64,000 nucleotides of DNA from Salinithrix halophila (GCF_042650125.1 NZ_JBHSAP010000007.1:62001-126000); one strand, 5' to 3'; shown: positions 17,858 to 26,386, counted from the first letter of the stretch. The notes: generated by a model from the letters alone, not told the origin. Numbers and translations are program-made.

Positions 17858-19032
17858 TGAAACGTTATGTGGCCTTGATTGCAGCTGTCCTGTTGACTGT
17901 CGCTTTGATCCTGCCGGCCCAGGCCGGTGCCCAAGTCGGTGCCCAGCCCGCGGCGGAAACCGCCAAGTACGTACCTGGTGAGATGATCGTTAAGTTTAAG
18001 CCGGGAACAACCGCTACTGTCAAATCCTCACTACATGGTAAAAAACATGCCAAAGTCATCTCCCGCAACACGCGCATGGGTTTTGAAGTGCTGAAGGTAA
18101 AGGGGATGTCTGTCAAAGAGGCAGTGAAGTCTTACAAGAAAAATCCTAACGTGGAGTATGCAGAGCCCAACTACATCATGAAAGCATCTTGGACCCCCAA
18201 TGATCCCTATTATTCCAGCCAGCAATACGGTCCGCAAAAAGTCCAGGCCCCCGCCGCCTGGGATATCACCCGTAGTTCCAGTTCAGTCCGGATCGCGATC
18301 ATCGATACCGGAGTTCAAGCTAACCATCCGGACCTGAACGGGAAAGTGGTAAAAGGATATGACTATGTGGATCGGGATTGGGATCCCAATGACGGTCACG
18401 GGCACGGTACCCACTGCGCCGGAATTGCCGCTGCCGCCACCAATAACAGAATCGGCATTGCCGGTATGGCACCTAACGCTTCCATCTACGCCGTTCGTGT
18501 ACTGGACAACAACGGCAGCGGCACCCTGGCTAACGTCGCCAGCGGGATTTCCCACGCTGCGGATAACGGGGCCCAAGTGATCAGCCTTAGCCTGGGTGCC
18601 TCCTCTGGCGGCGCTTCGCTGGAGAATGCGGTCAACTACGCATGGAACAAAGGCTCCGTCGTCGTAGCAGCTGCCGGTAATAACGGCACCAGCTGGCCCA
18701 ATTACCCTGCTTACTATAACAACGCCATCGCCGTAGCAGCCACCGACTCCAATGACCGCAGGGCGTACTACTCCACCTATGGCTCCTGGGTGGATGTGGC
18801 TGCTCCAGGTTCCAGCATCTATTCCACCTACAAAGATTCACGATACGTCAGCCTCTCCGGTACCTCTATGGCCACTCCCCACGTTGCCGGTTTGGCGGGC
18901 CTTCTCGCCTCCCAGGGCCGTAGTGCCAGCAACATTCGCGCTGCCATCGAAAGAACGGCGGACCGAATCTGGGGAACCGGTTTTTTCTGGGCTCACGGTC
19001 GCATTAACGCCAACAGAGCCGTTCGCTACTAA
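17857..19032 (+). CDS. secreted thermitase-like subtilisin (S8 family)
   Basis: A 391-residue extracellular serine protease made as a pre-pro-enzyme. The signal peptide spans about residues 1-23, ending near LPAQAGA. An inhibitor I9-like propeptide spans about 35-108, and the mature part begins near W112-TPNDPYYSS. The catalytic triad is Asp150 (AIIDTG), His183 (HGHGTHCAG) and Ser337 (SGTSMATPHVAG), with oxyanion Asn275 (AAAGN). The mature region of about 280 residues closely follows thermitase of Thermoactinomyces vulgaris (279 residues), with one extra residue before the catalytic Asp. Start GTG has GGAGGGG seven bases upstream and overlaps the leader stop. Confidence 0.95.
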   Translation: MKRYVALIAAVLLTVALILPAQAGAQVGAQPAAETAKYVPGEMIVKFKPGTTATVKSSLHGKKHAKVISRNTRMGFEVLKVKGMSVKEAVKSYKKNPNVEYAEPNYIMKASWTPNDPYYSSQQYGPQKVQAPAAWDITRSSSSVRIAIIDTGVQANHPDLNGKVVKGYDYVDRDWDPNDGHGHGTHCAGIAAAATNNRIGIAGMAPNASIYAVRVLDNNGSGTLANVASGISHAADNGAQVISLSLGASSGGASLENAVNYAWNKGSVVVAAAGNNGTSWPNYPAYYNNAIAVAATDSNDRRAYYSTYGSWVDVAAPGSSIYSTYKDSRYVSLSGTSMATPHVAGLAGLLASQGRSASNIRAAIERTADRIWGTGFFWAHGRINANRAVRY

Positions 19033-19048
19033 AACCACCCCCTAAAAA

Positions 19049-19233
19049 GACACCACCTTTTGGCGGTGTCGAGACTACTGACAAACCAAGTTGGGTAGGA
19101 AGCGATGTCGGGTCTGCCCGCTCCAGGCACTCCGCTGGGTGGTCGGTCCAACAGGCGCTTCGCCGGAAACCGGCCCGCCTTCGTGGTGTGGAAAGACTTT
19201 TTCAACAAGCTGGACACCGCCTGCGGTGATGTC
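19049..19233. repeat. dispersed structured repeat, copy A
   Basis: A 5' hairpin (GACACCACC / GGCGGTGTC) is followed by GAGACT. A core then contains CTCCGCTGGG, GGTCGGTCCAACAGGCGCTTC, a GCCGG-AAA-CCGGC stem and GGAAAGACTTT, and ends in a 3' hairpin (GACACCGC / GCGGTGATGTC). The core aligns closely with 38148-38290, with compensating changes in the central stem (GCCGG versus ACTGG opposite CCGGC). It is probably a structured RNA or miniature element. It lies between the protease and the convergent ABC exporter. Confidence 0.6.
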
Positions 19234-19244
19234 GTGAGATGGTT

Positions 19245-19294
19245 GCCAAGTCCCCGTTTCCAACCGTCGTTGGAAAACGGGGGTTTGGCTTTTT
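19245..19294 (+). terminator. strong terminator downstream of protease and repeat
   Basis: A long stem (CCCCGTTTCCAA / TTGGAAAACGGGG, extended by outer GCCAA / TTTGGC arms) with a six-base loop is followed by TTTTT on the plus strand. Confidence 0.75.
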
Positions 19295-19316
19295 ACGAAA
19301 GCACGGGCCCTACTGC

Positions 19317-20459
19317 TCAACTGGCGGCTGAGCGCAAAAATTGTTTATAGCGCATTAGCGCGATCAGGATGCCTCCCGCGCCGAAAGCCAACAGGATGAG
19401 CAGCATGGGGAGGATATCCCCAATATGGGCTCCACGGATCATTACATCCTGTAGCCCTGTCTGGGCCCAATACTGGGGGGTGAACTTGCCGATGGCCTGC
19501 GCGAAAGTAGGTAGCATGTCATAGGGAAACCAAAGTCCAGCGACCACCGCCCCTCCCAACGTGATTAGCTGTGTGAAGGCCAATCCCTGGTTCTCCCCCT
19601 TCACCCAGAGGGAGAGAGCCAACCCCATGCCCGTTCCGCATATGGCGAGACACAGGACGAGAAGGGCGATTGCAACCAAGTCCCCCAGATGAAGGTCATA
19701 AAAGATGTGCCCAAATCCCAGTAGCACCGTGCATTGGATCAACACCATGATCAAGGCGGGGATCCACATCCCGAGCAAATATTCCAAAGGCTTCACTGGC
19801 GTGCTGCGAAGGCGGGACACCATCCCCGATTCTTTGTCCTTGTGAAAACGGCTCACCATGGTCATCATGATGAAAAAAACAAACATCACCGTGTATCCCG
19901 GCACAATTTGCGTCACAGCGTCGGTGTGGGTTGTGGTTTCCTTCACTTCCCGGATCCGGATGGGGGGCTGTAGCGTCCGATCGGCTTCCTCTCCGGTTTT
20001 CCCCATGGCCGCCAAGACCCCGGACAGCTTTTGGTCGCGATATCCGTTGGCGAGATTCTCCAATACAGCCTGGATGGGCGCAGAAGTATCCGTCGCCGCG
20101 GCGTCACGGTAAAACCGGAGATCAACCGGTTTACCCGTTTGGAGTTCCTTTCCAAAGCCCTTGGGGATAACAAGCAGAGACGCCAATTTTCCGTCGCGGA
20201 TTTGTTGAATTAACGTTTTGTCAGAGGAAGCTTTGACCGATTTCAATTTAAAACCGTCGATGTGCTTGAGCCGGTCTAAAAAGTCCTCCGAGGTTTTCGA
20301 AACATCCCGATCAGCATAGTGAACCGTGATGGTATCGTTCTGGTTTCCGAAAATCGACCCGAACATCACAATGAACAAGATCGGCATTACAATGAGAAAG
20401 AAAAAATTCCCCTTTTCTTTCACCATGATTTTCAATTCTTTCCGCACGATGCTTTTCAA
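19317..20459 (-). CDS. ABC-2 type exporter permease
   Basis: A membrane component of an ABC exporter, about 380 residues. It has one N-terminal helix (FFFLIVMPILFIVMFGSIFG), a large extracytoplasmic domain (about residues 40-215) and a C-terminal bundle of about five helices, the usual ABC2_membrane_3 layout seen in drug or antibiotic exporters. I chose the TTG start because GGAGGAG lies six bases before it. A GTG five codons upstream is possible. The gene follows its ATPase by about 25 bases, so both subunits are made from one transcript. The substrate cannot be inferred. Confidence 0.85.
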   Translation of the reverse strand: MKSIVRKELKIMVKEKGNFFFLIVMPILFIVMFGSIFGNQNDTITVHYADRDVSKTSEDFLDRLKHIDGFKLKSVKASSDKTLIQQIRDGKLASLLVIPKGFGKELQTGKPVDLRFYRDAAATDTSAPIQAVLENLANGYRDQKLSGVLAAMGKTGEEADRTLQPPIRIREVKETTTHTDAVTQIVPGYTVMFVFFIMMTMVSRFHKDKESGMVSRLRSTPVKPLEYLLGMWIPALIMVLIQCTVLLGFGHIFYDLHLGDLVAIALLVLCLAICGTGMGLALSLWVKGENQGLAFTQLITLGGAVVAGLWFPYDMLPTFAQAIGKFTPQYWAQTGLQDVMIRGAHIGDILPMLLILLAFGAGGILIALMRYKQFLRSAAS

Positions 20460-20485
20460 TCGAATCTCCTCCACTCCCGACAGGG

Positions 20486-21406
20486 TTAATCCCGAAGTTG
20501 CGTGCCTGTCAGGGACAGGAACACGGTTTCAAGGGAAGGGTGCATCATTTCCAGTGCGTCGATTTTGACCTTCCGTCGAGCGACGATCTCCAACACCTGT
20601 TGCATCGCAACCGTCGGACGGTCAGTCTCGATAATCCACCCTTTCCCTTTCCGGTGGCTTTTCCATTCCCCTTCCAACGGCGGGGAGTCGGAAAAGCCCT
20701 CCGCTTCCACGTAGATCGCCGGTTGGCTGTGGCGCCCCAGGAGTTCTCTCCAATCGCCCTGGGCGATAATCTCCCCGTGGTCGATGATGGCGATCTCATC
20801 ACACAGAGCCTCTACCTCTTCCATGTAGTGAGTGGAATAAATGATCGTCACGCCCTCCTCCTTCAGGGAACGGATCATTTCAAAGATATGGTTGCGCGAT
20901 TGGGGATCAATGCCGACCGTCGGTTCATCCAAAATCAACAGCTTGGGACGATGGAGCAAAGCGGCCGCGATGTTGATTCGCCGTTTCATCCCGCCGGAGA
21001 ACGTATCGACCGGATCCCGTGCTCGATCCAAAAGGCCCGTCTGGGTCAAGACCTCCTCGATGCGTTGCTTCAGCCGTTTTCCCTTCACCCTATACATCTC
21101 GCCGAAAAATGCGAGGTTATCCCAGGCGCTTAATTTTTCGGCCAACGTAATCGATTGGGGTACATACCCCACTTGTTCCCGGATGGCCTGCCGATCTCGG
21201 ACCATCTCCTTTCCGAGGATGGAGGCGCTTCCACCATCAGCGTCGACAATCCCAGTCAACACCTTCATCATCGTCGACTTCCCCGCTCCATTGGGCCCCA
21301 ACAATCCGAAACAGACGCCGGGCCGGACCGAAAAGGTGATCCCTTTCAACGCCGGATTTTCACCGTAGGATTTTTGCAGGTTTTTCACGTCCAACGCTTC
21401 ATCCAT
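20486..21406 (-). CDS. ABC transporter ATP-binding protein
   Basis: A 306-residue cytoplasmic ATPase energising the adjacent permease. Walker A is GLLGPNGAGKST (about residues 34-45), the Q-loop YVPQS, the ABC signature FSGGMKRR (about 137), Walker B LLILDEPTVGIDP and the switch His in YSTHYMEE. A C-terminal extension of about 80 residues is typical of DrrA/CcmA-like exporters. ATG with AAAGGGG upstream. It is the first gene of a two-gene operon. Confidence 0.92.
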   Translation of the reverse strand: MDEALDVKNLQKSYGENPALKGITFSVRPGVCFGLLGPNGAGKSTMMKVLTGIVDADGGSASILGKEMVRDRQAIREQVGYVPQSITLAEKLSAWDNLAFFGEMYRVKGKRLKQRIEEVLTQTGLLDRARDPVDTFSGGMKRRINIAAALLHRPKLLILDEPTVGIDPQSRNHIFEMIRSLKEEGVTIIYSTHYMEEVEALCDEIAIIDHGEIIAQGDWRELLGRHSQPAIYVEAEGFSDSPPLEGEWKSHRKGKGWIIETDRPTVAMQQVLEIVARRKVKIDALEMMHPSLETVFLSLTGTQLRD

Positions 21407-21541
21407 CGTTCCATCCCCTTTCCATGTCTTTCACAGAAACCGTTGCCGCTCGATCACATAAGATCCAACTGAGGGCCAACCTGCCCCTCCCAGGCTTAGA
21501 CGAATATGCCGTTGATCAACAGAAAAGATGGTCAGACTTGC

Positions 21542-21607
21542 GGGAGGGGAAAAAACACCCCTCCCTCGTCTGATGCTCGCTTTCATCCCCATAGCTGAAG
21601 CTAGGGG
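21542..21607. other. twin hairpins in gene-free stretch, possible IS200/IS605 remnant
   Basis: In the 355-base gap between the ABC operon and nfeD, two hairpins lie in tandem: GGGAGGGG-loop-CCCCTCCC (21542-21565) and CCCCATAGCTGAAGCTAGGGG (21587-21607). The second resembles the imperfect hairpins at the right ends of IS200/IS605 and TnpB-only elements, but no transposase is recognisable. The segment 21705-21760 also resembles the end of the dispersed repeat (AGACTTTGTTAAC followed by a GACACCGCC hairpin). Confidence 0.3.
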
Positions 21608-21732
21608 TTTTCCCGCTCGCAAAAACATAACGTTTACTGGGCCGGATTTCCAGCTGAAACATGGTGTTCCTCCAGAAGATATCTGATGTCGCCCCCACCC
21701 TTGGCATATGAAGAGACTTTGTTAACTAGCTT

Positions 21733-21758
21733 AAGACACCGCCATAAGGCGGTGTCTT
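21733..21758 (-). terminator. hairpin downstream of nfeD
   Basis: AAGACACCGCC / GGCGGTGTCTT, a perfect 11-base stem just after the nfeD stop. The T-run is weak, and the hairpin is of the same sequence type as those flanking repeat copy A. Confidence 0.55.
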
Positions 21759-21762
21759 GATT

Positions 21763-22413
21763 TTAGTCGGCAGATTCTCCTCCCTCTTCTTGAAGGGGTT
21801 CGATCAGGATGCGGGTGCCTTCGACTTTGGTCACCTTGAGGCGGGCGCCTTTTTTAATCCAGATTCCGGCAGAAACAGCACTGTAGCGTCCGCCATCGAT
21901 TTCCACCGTACCCGTGGGACGCATGTCAGTGACAGCGACCGCCTCTTTTCCTACAAAATCCCGGTACTTAGCGTTCACCGAACTATATCCGGTTTCCCGT
22001 GTCAGAGCACTTTTCAACACAATCCGATCCCACAATTCCCGCCTGGGGAGAACCTTGAGAGACAAGAAGCCGCATATAATGCCAAATATCCACAACAGCC
22101 CAACGACACTTCCCGTCACCCAGTCTCCTGTAGGGATTACCAACCCGGCCAACATCAAAAGCAGCCCGATCACGGCTAAGGTACCGTCCTGGATCAGCTT
22201 TCCATCCAGAACGACCAGGATCAAGCCCAAAGCCAGAAGGGCAACCACCCATCCGTTCCATTCCGGATTTTGCCCCAAGGTATACAACACCAACAAAGTC
22301 AACCCTGCCAACCCCGCTAATCCCCGGGCTTTAACCAAAAACTCACTTACCAAAAAAAACGCCGCGAACAACGCGAGTAACCCCGCTCCCCAAGTACCCT
22401 GCACCCAATCCAT
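21763..22413 (-). CDS. NfeD-family membrane protein
   Basis: A 216-residue protein. The first half has four or five hydrophobic segments, beginning with one at about residues 8-30. The C-terminal soluble domain of about 75 residues (from FVGKEAVAVTDMRPTGTVEIDG) is the OB-like NfeD domain. Such proteins organise membrane microdomains with flotillin/stomatin partners. No partner gene is adjacent. ATG with AAGGAG upstream. It follows a 29-codon ORF and mutS2, all on one strand, and may be cotranscribed. Confidence 0.82.
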   Translation of the reverse strand: MDWVQGTWGAGLLALFAAFFLVSEFLVKARGLAGLAGLTLLVLYTLGQNPEWNGWVVALLALGLILVVLDGKLIQDGTLAVIGLLLMLAGLVIPTGDWVTGSVVGLLWIFGIICGFLSLKVLPRRELWDRIVLKSALTRETGYSSVNAKYRDFVGKEAVAVTDMRPTGTVEIDGGRYSAVSAGIWIKKGARLKVTKVEGTRILIEPLQEEGGESAD

Positions 22414-22427
22414 AAATATCCCTCTCC

Positions 22428-22517
22428 TTATCTCGCGTTCAGGAAAAACCAGATCGATCCAACGATGAAAAAGATCAGGGCAATTGAGCCCAAAATGATT
22501 GCCAAACGTGCCAGCAT
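22428..22517 (-). CDS. 29-residue single-helix membrane peptide
   Basis: A short ORF between mutS2 and nfeD: MLARLAIILGSIALIFFIV followed by GSIWFFLNAR and TAA. Almost the whole peptide is one membrane helix with positive ends. GGTGGGGAAGG precedes the ATG, and the next gene's ribosome site follows directly on its stop codon. Coding is supported by the position, the site and the residue pattern, not by any known family. Confidence 0.5.
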   Translation of the reverse strand: MLARLAIILGSIALIFFIVGSIWFFLNAR

Positions 22518-22551
22518 CGCCTTCCCCACCTTCTGATGGTTCAGTCTATAT

Positions 22552-24924
22552 TCAACGCAACTCGACGACGGTGACCCCGGAACCACCTTCTCCCTGACCT
22601 CCAAGGCGGAATTCCTTTACCCGAGGATGGCGCTGGAGGAATTTTTGCACTCCAGTCCGCAGGGCGCCTGTTCCTTTGCCGTGAATGAGGGAAACTTTCG
22701 GATAACCTGCCAGCAACGCATTATCCAGGTATTTATCGATCTCCGGAATCGCTTCGTCCACCATTTTACCTCGCAGATCCAATTCATGGCGAACATCGGC
22801 AGACTGGCGGCGATAAGAGGTATAACCCGTGTCCTCTTTGGCCGGATGGGGCGAACTTTTCCACTCCAGGGTTTCTTCTGCCGCCTTCATCTTCATAGAA
22901 CCGATTTGAACCTGGAATTCACCGTTGCCCAAATCCTCGGTAACTTGGCCCTTCCGCCCGAAACTACGGACGAACACTTCGTCTCCAACCTGGATTTTTC
23001 GGCGGAGTTTTCCATTTGCCACCCCATCATGACGGAGGATATCCGTCTCCGGTTCGGCTTCATCTAGACGTTTTTTCGCCTCAATTAACCGATGTTCCTT
23101 TAGATCCTGGGGTCGGGCTTTGGCCCATTCCCGGAGTTCCTTGAGAACCTCATCCGCCTCTCTCTTCGTCCGGGTGACCAGAGACTTTGCTTCCCGACGA
23201 GCGGCTTCACGCAGTCGGCCCTTCTCCTCTTCCCAAGCTTCCAGCTTATCGGCGAACTCCCGGCGGAGCTTTTCTGCTTCCACCCGGAGCCTTTCCGCAT
23301 CTGCCCGTTCCTCGTCGGCGATGCGCCGGTCGGAGGCAAGTCCTGTAATCATCTCTTCAAGGTGGTTCTCCTCAGTAGAAAGCTGAGAGCGGGCCACATC
23401 AACGACTTCCTGAGAAAGCCCGAGGCGACGGGCGATGTCAAAGGCGTTGCTCCGCCCCGGCACTCCGATCAACAGCCGATATGTGGGTCGCAGAGTCTCT
23501 ACGTCGAATTCAACACTGGCGTTGATCACCCCTTTACGGGAATGGGCAAACACCTTCAATTCGTTGTAGTGGGTGGTAGCGACCAGGCGGCATCCTTTGG
23601 CTAAGATATGTTCTAGAATAGCGACTGCCAACGCAGCCCCCTCTGTCGGATCGGTACCTGCCCCAAGTTCATCCATGAGCACGAGGCTGCGTTCATCAAT
23701 CCGATCCAAGATACGGATGATGTTGGTCATGTGCCCGGAGAAGGTAGACAAATTTTGTTCAATGCTCTGTTCATCTCCGATATCGGCGAACACTCCGCTG
23801 AAGACAGGTAGGATACTGCCCTCCTCTGCCGGTATCGGCATCCCGGATTGGGCCATCAATGAGAGGAGACCGACAGTTTTGAGCGTGACGGTTTTCCCCC
23901 CGGTGTTGGGCCCAGTTACGATGATGGCCCGATAGTCCCTCCCCATTTCCACGTCGATTGGGACTACTTGATTCGGGTCAATCAGGGGATGGCGGGCTTT
24001 TTTCAGGGAAACGACGCCCTCCGTATTGATAGCCGGACAAACACCCTTGAGAACCCGGCCCATCTCGGCCTTGGCAAAAATGACATCCAGTTCTGTCAGA
24101 ATGCTGAGGTTGGAAAGCAATGCATCGCCCGCTTCAGCTACTTTCCCGGTCAATTGGGCCAGAATTTTTTCGACTTCTCGTTCCTCTTCCAGCTCCAGTT
24201 CCCGGAGTCGGTTATTCTGGTGAACAACCGATTCCGGTTCGATGAACAGCGTTTGCCCTGAGGCGGACTGGTCGTGAACCAACCCACCGAATGCAGAGCG
24301 GTATTCCACTTTCACCGGGATGACATAACGGTCGTTCCGCTGGGTGATGATCGGGTCCTGCAGCATCTTTTGGTTATGGGAGCTTTTGATCATCTGATCC
24401 AACGTTGCTCGGATGCTCCCCTGAAGCTGAATCATACTCCGGCGGATCCGGGCAAGCTCAGGACTGGCATCATCGACAACTCGGGCATCTTCATCGATGG
24501 CAGAATCAATTTCTCGAGCCAGTGGTTTCAAATCCGTCAGCCTGCCGGTCAATTCCCTTAAGATAGGAAGTTCAGCGCTCTCCTCGTCGATAGAGGCTAG
24601 GAGACTTTCTACCATTCGCCCAGCCCGGGCGGTTCCAGCCGCTTTCAGCAAATCACTTGCACTGAGCACGCTGCCCAGCCAAGCCCGATCTACCGCACCC
24701 TTGATATCCTTTACACCGGAGAGGGATACCCCTCCCTTGAGTCGGATTACATCCATTCCCTCGGTAGTGGAAGCCAGCATGTGACCAGCCTCTCCCGGTT
24801 CTCCCACGGGAGTGAGTCGCCGGATTGCCGCTTTGCCTGTTTCCGAAGAAGCCTGTTCTTCCAAAATGCCCAAAATACGGTCGTATTCTAAGATTCGTAA
24901 CATGTGTGGATCCAAAATGGACAC
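22552..24924 (-). CDS. mutS2: MutS2 endonuclease / ribosome rescue factor
   Basis: A 790-residue MutS-like ATPase with a C-terminal nuclease domain. The order is helical core and clamp (1-320), ATPase with Walker A IVTGPNTGGKTVTLKT and LVLMDELGAGTDPTEGAAL (about 325-440), coiled coil rich in Glu, Arg and Lys (about 515-610), a KOW-like segment, and the Smr domain (HELDLRGKMVDEAIPEID, then SLIHGKGTGALR) at the end. Bacterial MutS2 suppresses recombination and splits collided ribosomes. The start is a GTG with a poor site. An ATG seven codons in is also possible. Confidence 0.94.
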   Translation of the reverse strand: MSILDPHMLRILEYDRILGILEEQASSETGKAAIRRLTPVGEPGEAGHMLASTTEGMDVIRLKGGVSLSGVKDIKGAVDRAWLGSVLSASDLLKAAGTARAGRMVESLLASIDEESAELPILRELTGRLTDLKPLAREIDSAIDEDARVVDDASPELARIRRSMIQLQGSIRATLDQMIKSSHNQKMLQDPIITQRNDRYVIPVKVEYRSAFGGLVHDQSASGQTLFIEPESVVHQNNRLRELELEEEREVEKILAQLTGKVAEAGDALLSNLSILTELDVIFAKAEMGRVLKGVCPAINTEGVVSLKKARHPLIDPNQVVPIDVEMGRDYRAIIVTGPNTGGKTVTLKTVGLLSLMAQSGMPIPAEEGSILPVFSGVFADIGDEQSIEQNLSTFSGHMTNIIRILDRIDERSLVLMDELGAGTDPTEGAALAVAILEHILAKGCRLVATTHYNELKVFAHSRKGVINASVEFDVETLRPTYRLLIGVPGRSNAFDIARRLGLSQEVVDVARSQLSTEENHLEEMITGLASDRRIADEERADAERLRVEAEKLRREFADKLEAWEEEKGRLREAARREAKSLVTRTKREADEVLKELREWAKARPQDLKEHRLIEAKKRLDEAEPETDILRHDGVANGKLRRKIQVGDEVFVRSFGRKGQVTEDLGNGEFQVQIGSMKMKAAEETLEWKSSPHPAKEDTGYTSYRRQSADVRHELDLRGKMVDEAIPEIDKYLDNALLAGYPKVSLIHGKGTGALRTGVQKFLQRHPRVKEFRLGGQGEGGSGVTVVELR

Positions 24925-25195
24925 TGCTACCCAAAAATCATCTGTACAAACCGTCCCCTCCTTCGGACTCTCCGAAAGAAATGTTCATTTGTACTGGCTG
25001 CACGAGGTGGTAGCAGGGCGCCCTCCTTTTTTCGCAGTTTGAGCGCCCCGACTTAAATCCAGCCGAGCCGCTCATGCTTTTCACTCGTACAGACGTTTTC
25101 ATTGTTTGTTCCTGGAAAAGCCCCGGATCAGAAACAAACAAATCCATCCAATATTATACCATGTATTTGCAACCATGCGATCGGGATTCATACAC
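24925..25195 (-). other. mutS2 upstream region with promoter and nested hairpins
   Basis: No gene is recognisable in about 270 bases. On the minus strand an extended -10 TGGTATAAT lies at 25153-25161. Downstream, GGGCGC...GCGCCC encloses an AAAAAAGGAGG stretch, and GTACAAA...TTTGTAC encloses a CTTTCGGAGAGTCCGAAG hairpin. These could form a structured leader, but they match no family I know. Confidence 0.3.
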
Positions 25196-25224
25196 AAAAA
25201 ACCGGCCCGCATAGGCCGGTTTTT
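25196..25224. terminator. terminator after sleB
   Basis: AAAAACCGGCC / GGCCGGTTTTT around a short loop, effective on both strands. Confidence 0.85.
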
Positions 25225-25227
25225 CCT

Positions 25228-26274
25228 TTATCGTGTAAAGATATGTTTGCCGATCCGTTTAATCTGGGGACGTCCCCAGATCCATCCGGAAGTGGCTGTA
25301 TTCGGGTTGAAATAATAGGTGGCACCGTTACTGGGATCCCATCCGTTCAAAGCGTCAGCAACGGCTTTTTTCGCTTCTTCATCAGGAGCGAGGTTAATTT
25401 GGCCGTCTTGGACGGCTGTAAACGCTAAGGGCTCGTAAATGATGGCTGACGGGGTATCAGGGAATTTTTCACTTTCCAACCGGTTTAGGATGACCGAGGC
25501 AACTGCTACTTGCCCGACATAGGGTTCGCCGCGGGCTTCCCCGTAAACCGCTTGGGCCATAATACGCATATCCTGTTTAGATAAGCCATTCGTTGATTGA
25601 GGAACCCGCTGCATGGGTTTGATTCGAGTCATGGCAGGCGGCTTTGCGGCACGTCCAGGTGCTTTTCCAGCAGCACGCATACCCCGGGTGGCCCGCCATA
25701 ATTTCAGTTTAGTACGGGGACCCACTTTCCCATCGACTTTGAGGCCAAACCGATACTGAAAATCTCGCACGGCCCGGTCAGTCTGCTTACCGAAAGTGCC
25801 ATCGATTTTTCCTGCGTAATAGCCGATATATTGAAGCCGCCTTTGCAGTTCCCAAACATACCCGCCCTTATCTCCTTTTTGATAAATGCGGTTTTCCACT
25901 CCGGGAGCCCACCCTTTGGTCGCTTCCCGAAGCGCTTTTTTAGAACGAGAGCCGAAGACCCCATCCACTTTCACACCGAATTGATTCTGAAACAAACGAA
26001 GAGCCCGGTGGGTGCGCCATCCGAAACGACCATCAATCTTTCCTCCGTAAAACCCGAGGTACTTTAAACGCCCCTGCATTTCATACACCATGTCACCGGC
26101 CGACCCCAGCCGAAGCTTACCATTAACAGCCCGGGCAACAACAGGCGATACTTCCGAATCGGAGGATTGGGGCTCCTTAGCTGACGGCACGGCCTCTGCT
26201 GAAGAAATAGCGGAGGACAGAGTCGCCAAAAGAAAAAAAGACGCGAGAAGGACCAGCCAGATACGCTTTTTCAT
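25228..26274 (-). CDS. sleB: spore cortex-lytic enzyme SleB
   Basis: A 348-residue secreted cortex hydrolase acting at germination as a lytic transglycosylase. The signal peptide spans about residues 1-28. Two peptidoglycan-binding repeats lie at about 55-118 and 130-195 (LKYLGFYGGKIDGRFG and LQYIGYYAGKIDGTFG). A basic linker is followed by the Hydrolase_2 domain from about 235, with the catalytic Glu in AVYGEARGEPYVGQVAVASVILNR (Glu246). Most SleB proteins carry one binding domain, so two is a larger form and CwlJ-like naming is excluded by the binding repeats. The usual partner ypeB is not adjacent. ATG with AAAGG upstream. Confidence 0.88.
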   Translation of the reverse strand: MKKRIWLVLLASFFLLATLSSAISSAEAVPSAKEPQSSDSEVSPVVARAVNGKLRLGSAGDMVYEMQGRLKYLGFYGGKIDGRFGWRTHRALRLFQNQFGVKVDGVFGSRSKKALREATKGWAPGVENRIYQKGDKGGYVWELQRRLQYIGYYAGKIDGTFGKQTDRAVRDFQYRFGLKVDGKVGPRTKLKLWRATRGMRAAGKAPGRAAKPPAMTRIKPMQRVPQSTNGLSKQDMRIMAQAVYGEARGEPYVGQVAVASVILNRLESEKFPDTPSAIIYEPLAFTAVQDGQINLAPDEEAKKAVADALNGWDPSNGATYYFNPNTATSGWIWGRPQIKRIGKHIFTR

Positions 26275-26386
26275 GCTGAGACAACCTTTCTATCCGAGGT
26301 TGGTATCTTTTGCTGTTAGTATCTCGACTTTCCCCTCACTTATACAAAAAATCCACCGGGCAGTACCGATAGGAAGTCGGACATAC

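Noticed and set aside
19029..19217. Antisense ORF in repeat copy A with a protein-like match (KSFxTTxxGRxPxKRLLDR) to an antisense ORF in copy B
   Set aside because: Differences between the copies fall on all three codon positions, no ribosome site is present, and the match is explained by conservation of the repeat itself.
24980..25060. Plus-strand segment GAGGTGGTAGCAGGGCGCCCTCCTTTTTT resembling a T-box core and terminator
   Set aside because: The core deviates from GGTGGNACCGCG, no stem I is visible before it, and no plus-strand gene lies downstream. It is better read as minus-strand leader of mutS2.
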